64,000 nt of DNA from Streptomyces hygroscopicus subsp. hygroscopicus (GTDB taxonomy: Bacteria > Actinomycetota > Actinomycetes > Streptomycetales > Streptomycetaceae): NCBI RefSeq assembly GCF_030269125.1, contig NZ_BSSM01000025.1:1-64000 (forward strand), given 5' to 3'. The notes below the pieces were generated by a model. It was not told where the DNA came from, made no database searches, and saw nothing but the letters and a program-made list of their open reading frames with translations. Shown one piece after another: positions 59,441 through 64,000 of the stretch. The translations under genes and the position numbers were made by a program. The stretch's first letter is position 1. Every line of letters starts with the position of its first letter.

Positions 59441-60421
59441 TCACTGCTCGTCGAAGAGGCTGGTCACCGAACCATCCTCGAACACCTCACGCACCGCGCT
59501 CGCGATCGTCGGAGCGATCGACAGCACCGTGATCTTGTCCAGATCCCGGCCCAGCTCCGCCGGCGTCGGCAGCGTGTTCGTGAACACGAACTCGCTCACC
59601 CGCGAGTTCTTCAGCCGGTCCGCCGCCGGACCCGACAGCACACCGTGCGTCGCCGTCACGATGACATCCTCCGCACCGTGCGCGAACAGCGCGTCCGCGG
59701 CGGCGCAGATCGTGCCACCGGTGTCGATCATGTCGTCCACCAGCACGCACACGCGGCCCTTGACCTCACCCACGACCTCGTGGACGGTCACCTGGTTCGC
59801 CACGTCCTTGTCCCGGCGCTTGTGCACGATCGCCAGCGGCGCGCCCAGCCGGTCGCACCACCGGTCCGCCACCCGCACCCGGCCCGCGTCCGGCGAGACC
59901 ACCGTCAGCTTGTTCCGGTCCACCTGCTCGCCCACGTAGTCCGCCAGCAGCGGCAGCGCGAAGAGGTGGTCCACCGGACCGTCGAAGAAGCCCTGGATCT
60001 GGTCCGTGTGCAGATCCACGGTCAGGATCCGGTCGGCACCCGCGGTCTTCATCAGATCCGCGATCAGCCGCGCCGAGATCGGTTCACGGCCGCGGTGCTT
60101 CTTGTCCTGCCGCGCGTAACCGTAGAACGGCACGATCACCGTGATGGAACGAGCCGACGCGCGCTTCAGCGCGTCGATCATGATCAGCTGCTCCATGATC
60201 CACTTGTTGATCGGAGCCGTGTGGCTCTGGATCAGGAAGCAGTCCGCACCACGCGCCGACTCCTGGTAACGAACGTAGATCTCACCGTTGGCGAAATCGA
60301 AGGCCTTCGTCGGGACGACCCCGACACCCAACTGCTGGGCGACCTCCTCGGCAAGCTCGGGGTGGGCGCGGCCGGAGAAGAACATCATCTTCTTCTCGCC
60401 GGTCGTCTTGATCCCGGTCAC
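59441..60421 (-). CDS. prs: Ribose-phosphate pyrophosphokinase
   Basis: 326 residues, GTG. It makes PRPP for nucleotide, His, Trp and NAD synthesis. Marks: KMMFFSGRAHPELAEEVA, ANGEIYVRYQESARG, PFYGYARQDKKHRGREPISA (ATP and ribose-5-phosphate sites), VSPDAGRVRVADRW and the PRPP loop VLVDDMIDTGGT. Lies downstream of glmU with a gap of 156 bases. Confidence 0.95.
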   Translation of the reverse strand: MTGIKTTGEKKMMFFSGRAHPELAEEVAQQLGVGVVPTKAFDFANGEIYVRYQESARGADCFLIQSHTAPINKWIMEQLIMIDALKRASARSITVIVPFYGYARQDKKHRGREPISARLIADLMKTAGADRILTVDLHTDQIQGFFDGPVDHLFALPLLADYVGEQVDRNKLTVVSPDAGRVRVADRWCDRLGAPLAIVHKRRDKDVANQVTVHEVVGEVKGRVCVLVDDMIDTGGTICAAADALFAHGAEDVIVTATHGVLSGPAADRLKNSRVSEFVFTNTLPTPAELGRDLDKITVLSIAPTIASAVREVFEDGSVTSLFDEQ

Positions 60422-60577
60422 AGCACTGTCTCCTCAGAGGTTGTCTCAGCCCAGCCGACTGCTCGAACCGGCCTCCCGTCCGAGCGTGAGAAGCCGAATC
60501 AACTGGTAGGGGTGCGGGTGCACACGTGCGGATGTGCACTTATCACGGTACGCCGACTTTGACGTACTCGTTTCCGG

Positions 60578-62026
60578 TCAGTCCCCGGCACCGCGCTGCC
60601 GGGAGGCATCCTCGGCCGCCTTCGCCGCCGCGCTGCCCGGCCGCTTCCGGGCCACCCAACCCTCGATATTCCGCTGCTGACCACGGGCCACGGCCAGCGA
60701 ACCGGGCGGCACGTCCTTCGTGATCACGGACCCGGCGGCGGTGTACGCACCGTCCCCGACCGTGACAGGCGCCACAAACATGTTGTCCGAACCCGTACGG
60801 CAATGCGACCCGATCGTGGTGTGGTGCTTGTCCTGGCCGTCGTAGTTCACGAACACGCTCGCCGCTCCGATGTTCGTGAACTCACCGATCGTCGCGTCCC
60901 CCACGTACGACAGGTGCGGCACCTTCGTGCCCTCGCCGATCCGCGCGTTCTTCGTCTCGACGTACGTCCCGATCTTGCCCTTCGCGCCGAGCCGCGTCCC
61001 CGGCCGCAGATACGCGTACGGCCCCACGCTCGCCTCCGCGCCCACCACGGCGCCGTCGGACACGGTGTTGTCCACCCGCGCGCCCGCGCCCACCCTGGTG
61101 TCCTTCAGCCGGCTGTTCGGGCCGACCTCCGCGCCCTCCGCGAGATGCGTGGCGCCGGTCAGCTGCGTGCCCGGGTGCACCACCGCGTCCCGCTCGAACG
61201 TCACGGTCACGTCCACCCACGTCGTCGCCGGGTCCACGACGGTGACGCCGTCCAGCATCGCCCGGGTCAGCAGCCGGTCGTTCAGGACCCGGCGGGCCTC
61301 CGCCAGCTGCACCCGGTTGTTGATCCCGGCGATCTCCCGGTGGTCGGCCGCCACCGAGGCGCCGACCCGGTGCCCGGCCTCGCGCAGGATCCCCAGCACG
61401 TCGGTGAGGTACTCCTCGCCCTGGCTGTTGTTCCTGCGCACCTTCGTCAGCGCGTCCGCCAGCAGCCGGCCGTCGAACGCGAACACCCCGCTGTTGATCT
61501 CCCGGATCGCCCGCTGGGCCTCGTTCGCGTCCTTGTGCTCCACGATCGCGGTCACCGCGCCCGACGCCTCGTCCCGCACGATCCGGCCGTAGCCGGTCGC
61601 GTCCGGCACCTCGGCGGTCAGCACGGTCACGGCGTTGCCGTCGGCCTGGTGGGTCTCGGCGAGCCGCCGCAGGGTCTCGCCGGTGAGCAGCGGGGTGTCC
61701 CCGCAGACCACGACGACGGTCCCCGTCACGGCCCCGCCCAGCTCCTCCAGACCCGTCCGTACGGCGTGCCCGGTGCCGTTCTGCTGCTCCTGCACGGCGG
61801 TACGGGCGGCCGGGTCGGTCTCCGCCAGGTGCGCGGTGACCTGCTCACGGGCGTGGCCGACGACGACGACCAGGTTCTCGGGCTTCAACTCGCGGGCGGC
61901 GGCGAGCACATGGCCCACCAGGGAGCGGCCGCAGATCTGGTGCAGCACCTTGGGTGTGGCCGACTTCATACGGGTGCCCTCACCCGCTGCGAGAACGACG
62001 ACGGCTGCCGGGCGGATGGCACTCAC
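60578..62026 (-). CDS. glmU: Bifunctional N-acetylglucosamine-1-phosphate uridyltransferase/glucosamine-1-phosphate acetyltransferase
   Basis: 482 residues, ATG. The N-terminal uridyltransferase half has VVLAAGEGTRMKSATPKVLH (about residues 10-29), QQNGTGHAV, VVCGDTPLLT and GEEYLTDV. The C-terminal half is a left-handed beta-helix of hexapeptide repeats (from THLAEGAEVGPNSRLKDT to FVAPVTVGDGAYTAAGSV) with the acetyl-CoA and acceptor residues near NIGAASVFVNYDGQDKHHT. It makes UDP-GlcNAc for peptidoglycan. Ends in a basic disordered tail. Confidence 0.95.
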   Translation of the reverse strand: MSAIRPAAVVVLAAGEGTRMKSATPKVLHQICGRSLVGHVLAAARELKPENLVVVVGHAREQVTAHLAETDPAARTAVQEQQNGTGHAVRTGLEELGGAVTGTVVVVCGDTPLLTGETLRRLAETHQADGNAVTVLTAEVPDATGYGRIVRDEASGAVTAIVEHKDANEAQRAIREINSGVFAFDGRLLADALTKVRRNNSQGEEYLTDVLGILREAGHRVGASVAADHREIAGINNRVQLAEARRVLNDRLLTRAMLDGVTVVDPATTWVDVTVTFERDAVVHPGTQLTGATHLAEGAEVGPNSRLKDTRVGAGARVDNTVSDGAVVGAEASVGPYAYLRPGTRLGAKGKIGTYVETKNARIGEGTKVPHLSYVGDATIGEFTNIGAASVFVNYDGQDKHHTTIGSHCRTGSDNMFVAPVTVGDGAYTAAGSVITKDVPPGSLAVARGQQRNIEGWVARKRPGSAAAKAAEDASRQRGAGD

Positions 62027-62156
62027 GGTTTGCCCTTCGGCTCTGAGGGTGGGAACAGCCGCAGGATACCGGGGCGGGGTTGGGGGGATATGGGGGCGGG
62101 CCCCGACGGGGCGGTTCGCCGGTCAGGGCCCGAACGCGGGTCTTGTGTGCTGTGGG

Positions 62157-62227
62157 CTCCCGGAGAAGGATTCGAACCCTCATTCAACGGACCAAAACCG
62201 TTTGTCCTGCCCTTAGACGATCCGGGA
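62157..62227 (-). tRNA. tRNA-Gln(TTG)
   Basis: A 71-base cloverleaf on the minus strand: acceptor TCCCGGA/TCCGGGA, anticodon stem AACGG/CCGTT around loop TTTTGGT (anticodon TTG, glutamine), T-arm GAGGG-TTCGAAT-CC region, discriminator G as usual for tRNA-Gln. CCA is not encoded. It begins 11 bases after the stop of the LAGLIDADG-like gene on the same strand. Confidence 0.92.
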
Positions 62228-62238
62228 CTGTTCGCGCC

Positions 62239-63117
62239 TTAGGGCCGATTCGGTTGATCGGCTTCGTGCGCGGCCTCCACTATGCCGTACCAAGACCCTT
62301 CGATGCGACGGTACAAGTCGGCACCTTTCAGGACTTTGATCACGAGACATCCGCGGTAGTCGTCGCCGGTGTTCTTGCGGACCGTCTTGGGGTTGTGCTT
62401 CTTGAGGGCCGTCTTGTTGAAGGAGGACGGGGCGGCGCCGACGAGCTCCGCCCAGTAGCGCTCGGCCCCGCACACGTCCGCACTCTCGTGGATCATCACG
62501 GTGAACTTCAACCGCTCGGGCTCGACCTCGAGAAGGTGCAGCCAGGCGAGGTAGACCCTGATCATGCCGGGGTCGCTGTTGACGAAGGTGACGTTCTCAC
62601 GGCGGTCGTATGGCTTGTCCTTGCCGCCCTCGGCCCAGTACAGGCCTACGCCCACCAGGAACAGCTCGCGGGCCGACAGGGCGCCGATCGCCAGTCGGGC
62701 CTCCTCCTTGGTGCGCCGGCGCTCCTCGTCGCGGATGCGCAGTGTCTGCTCCCAGCCCTTGCGGGCGATCGCCGAGGCCTCTTCGGGGCTGCGTCTGCGT
62801 TCGGGCCTCGGCAGATCCCGTACCCACAGGGAAACCGAGCTGCGCGAGCAGCCCAGTTCCGCTTCGATCTGGTCGTAGGTTCGGCCCTGGAGCCGTAGCT
62901 CTCGGGCCCGCTCCCGGAGGTCGTCCTTGGCGTTCGGGCGCTTGGTCCGGGCGGGTGGGGGTTCGCCCTCGACCAGTTGGTTGAGGATGTCGTTGTTGAA
63001 GATCTTCAGCTGGTCGCGGATCTGCCGGAGGCTCAGCCCCGCCCGTCGCAGCGCCACCGCCCGCTCCCGCAGCCCCTCGAAGTCGGCGTATGTGCCGTGG
63101 GTGTGTCCCATGGGCAT
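62239..63117 (-). CDS. Protein with two HTH domains and a LAGLIDADG-like endonuclease domain
   Basis: 292 residues, ATG 63117 (or 63111). Two helix-turn-helix segments: about 15-50 (LRERAVALRRAGLSLRQIRDQL) and 66-103 (DDLRERARELRLQGRTYDQI and on to CSRSSVSLWVRDLP), both recombinase/resolvase-like. From about 150, ELFLVGVGLYWAEGGKDK resembles a LAGLIDADG helix with acidic Glu163, followed by VTFVNSDPGMIRVYLAWL, ERYWAELVG and KVLKGADLYRRIEGSWYGIV, as in homing endonuclease-like folds. One motif suggests a dimer. Activity is unproven; it may be a domesticated regulator. The tRNA-Gln lies directly downstream. Confidence 0.72.
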   Translation of the reverse strand: MPMGHTHGTYADFEGLRERAVALRRAGLSLRQIRDQLKIFNNDILNQLVEGEPPPARTKRPNAKDDLRERARELRLQGRTYDQIEAELGCSRSSVSLWVRDLPRPERRRSPEEASAIARKGWEQTLRIRDEERRRTKEEARLAIGALSARELFLVGVGLYWAEGGKDKPYDRRENVTFVNSDPGMIRVYLAWLHLLEVEPERLKFTVMIHESADVCGAERYWAELVGAAPSSFNKTALKKHNPKTVRKNTGDDYRGCLVIKVLKGADLYRRIEGSWYGIVEAAHEADQPNRP

Positions 63118-63277
63118 ACCGTCCGTACGGAATGAGAGGTTCCGGAGTCGAACGCGGCAAGTTCACCAGTTCGAGGGATGGTGGGAGGTTTCGACGTGGT
63201 TCGGTTACGCAGCGTGGTGTGTGGAGGTAGGCGAAAGTCACCGGAAAAGCCGCACCCGTCGCCCGTAGGCTGGGCGC

Positions 63278-64000
63278 ATGACCATGACGGGGGAAGAGCA
63301 CGCCAGGGCGCTGACCGGCCCTTGGTGGTGGCCACGCCGGCGCAGCGCCGTGTTCGACGGCTGCCTCGCGCTGGCGTCCGCGCTGGAGTGCGGCGCGGAG
63401 GGGATCGGTTTCGCCCGGGACGCGGGGATCCCGCTCTGGGCGGGCGTCCTGTTCGGTGTGGCGGCCGGCGCGGTGCTGCTGGTGCGGCGCAAGTGGCCGG
63501 TCGCCGTGGTGCTGGTGGCGATCGCGGTGACCCCGGCGCAGATGGGTTTCCTGCTGGGCATCGTCGGCCTGTACACGCTGGCCGCCGCGGAGGTGCCGCG
63601 GCGGGTGATCGGCGCGCTGGCGGGGATGACGCTGGCGGGTACGGCGGTGGTGACGTTCGTACGGGTGCGGCAGGACATGGCGCGGGGCGATCTGACGCTC
63701 GGTGACTGGTTCGTGCCGTTCGCCGCGGTGGCGACGGCGCTGGGGCTGACGGCTCCGCCGGTGCTGCTGGGGCTGTACGTGGGGGCGCGGCGGCGGTTGA
63801 TGGAGAGTCTGCGGGAGCGGGCGGACAGTCTGGAGCGGGAGCTTCAGCTGCTCGCGGAGCGGGCCGAGGAGCGGGCCGAGTGGGCGCGCAACGAGGAGCG
63901 GACGCGGATCGCGCGGGAGATGCACGACGTGGTCGCGCACCGGGTGAGTCTGATGGTGGTGCACGCGGCGGCGTTGCAGGCGGTGGCCCGGAAGGATCCG
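63278..64000 (+). CDS. Two-component sensor histidine kinase, HisKA_3 type, N-terminal part
   Basis: 241 residues up to the window edge, ATG 63278. Several membrane helices (about residues 25-40, 50-66, 72-105, 112-128 and 145-168) lead to a coiled-coil linker (MESLRERADSLERELQLLAERAEERAEW) and the dimerisation/phosphoacceptor segment RTRIAREMHDVVAHRVSLMVVHAA with His216. This is the class that partners LuxR/NarL-type regulators; the partner should lie just beyond 64000. It is divergent from the LAGLIDADG-like gene. Confidence 0.9.
   Translation, partial: MTMTGEEHARALTGPWWWPRRRSAVFDGCLALASALECGAEGIGFARDAGIPLWAGVLFGVAAGAVLLVRRKWPVAVVLVAIAVTPAQMGFLLGIVGLYTLAAAEVPRRVIGALAGMTLAGTAVVTFVRVRQDMARGDLTLGDWFVPFAAVATALGLTAPPVLLGLYVGARRRLMESLRERADSLERELQLLAERAEERAEWARNEERTRIAREMHDVVAHRVSLMVVHAAALQAVARKDP

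Noticed and set aside
60422..60577. GTGCAC repeats (60528 region) between glmU and prs as an operator
   Set aside because: The hexamer is self-complementary and short; two nearby copies are expected by chance in such DNA, with no further support.

Overview
This window is the chromosome core of a Streptomyces-type actinomycete. The DNA is very GC-rich with strong third-position GC bias, and GTG starts and ATGA stop/start overlaps are common. Lineage markers include a SepX/GlpR-type divisome protein, an SsgA-like protein, an XRE/DUF397 pair, a protein O-mannosyltransferase, a tricorn protease and a resuscitation-promoting factor. From memory, the gene order (galU-moeA ... ssg-PBP ... pmt-rsmI-tatD-rpf-ksgA-ispE ... 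galTEK ... ppc ... pth-rplY-prs-glmU) follows the S. coelicolor core. No rRNA, CRISPR array, prophage or intact insertion sequence was seen.

Layout. 1-4.9 kb: galU (3' end), moeA/glp, moaC, mogA-like, an acetyltransferase, sepX and tRNA-Ala(CGC). 5-11 kb: an acetyltransferase, exonuclease III, then a MerR regulator divergent from a Baeyer-Villiger monooxygenase - hydrolase - dehydrogenase operon, and a Gln-rich 70-residue protein. 11-18.7 kb: tricorn protease, a TetR/MMPL efflux pair and an XRE/DUF397 pair. 18.7-23.2 kb: a YbaK editing protein, a DMT transporter, a lipoprotein, a dehydrogenase, DUF1876 and a serine beta-lactamase-like hydrolase. 23.3-26 kb: an ECF metal transporter with a textbook Nur (nickel) box. 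26-31.4 kb: an SsgA-like protein, a penicillin-binding protein, a small unknown, pmt and rsmI. 31.4-38.2 kb: a structured leader and zinc-ribbon protein, then tatD-rpfB-ksgA-ispE and an ABC-F ATPase. 38.5-43.6 kb: two paralogous membrane-anchored PQQ-like propeller proteins, a response regulator lacking its phospho-Asp, and a small membrane protein. 43.6-48.7 kb: a sodium:solute symporter divergent from galTEK. 48.7-54.3 kb: accessory-like genes, including a gene split by an in-frame stop, a decayed RelE toxin, a MarR/methyltransferase pair and a desaturase-TetR operon. 54.6-64 kb: ppc, a small membrane protein, pth, rplY, prs, glmU, tRNA-Gln, an HTH/LAGLIDADG-like protein and the start of a sensor kinase.

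No wholly new multi-gene system stands out. The most interesting signals are: the moeA-acetyltransferase-sepX neighbourhood, which matches the gephyrin-like Glp/GlpR division unit; a heavily structured leader at 31404-31557; the HTH/LAGLIDADG-like gene ending 11 bases before a tRNA-Gln; a perfect Nur box that re-labels a 'cobalt' transporter as a nickel one; several clean operator arrays, two of them with 15-base periodicity; and decayed or interrupted genes that a frame-by-frame annotation would miss.
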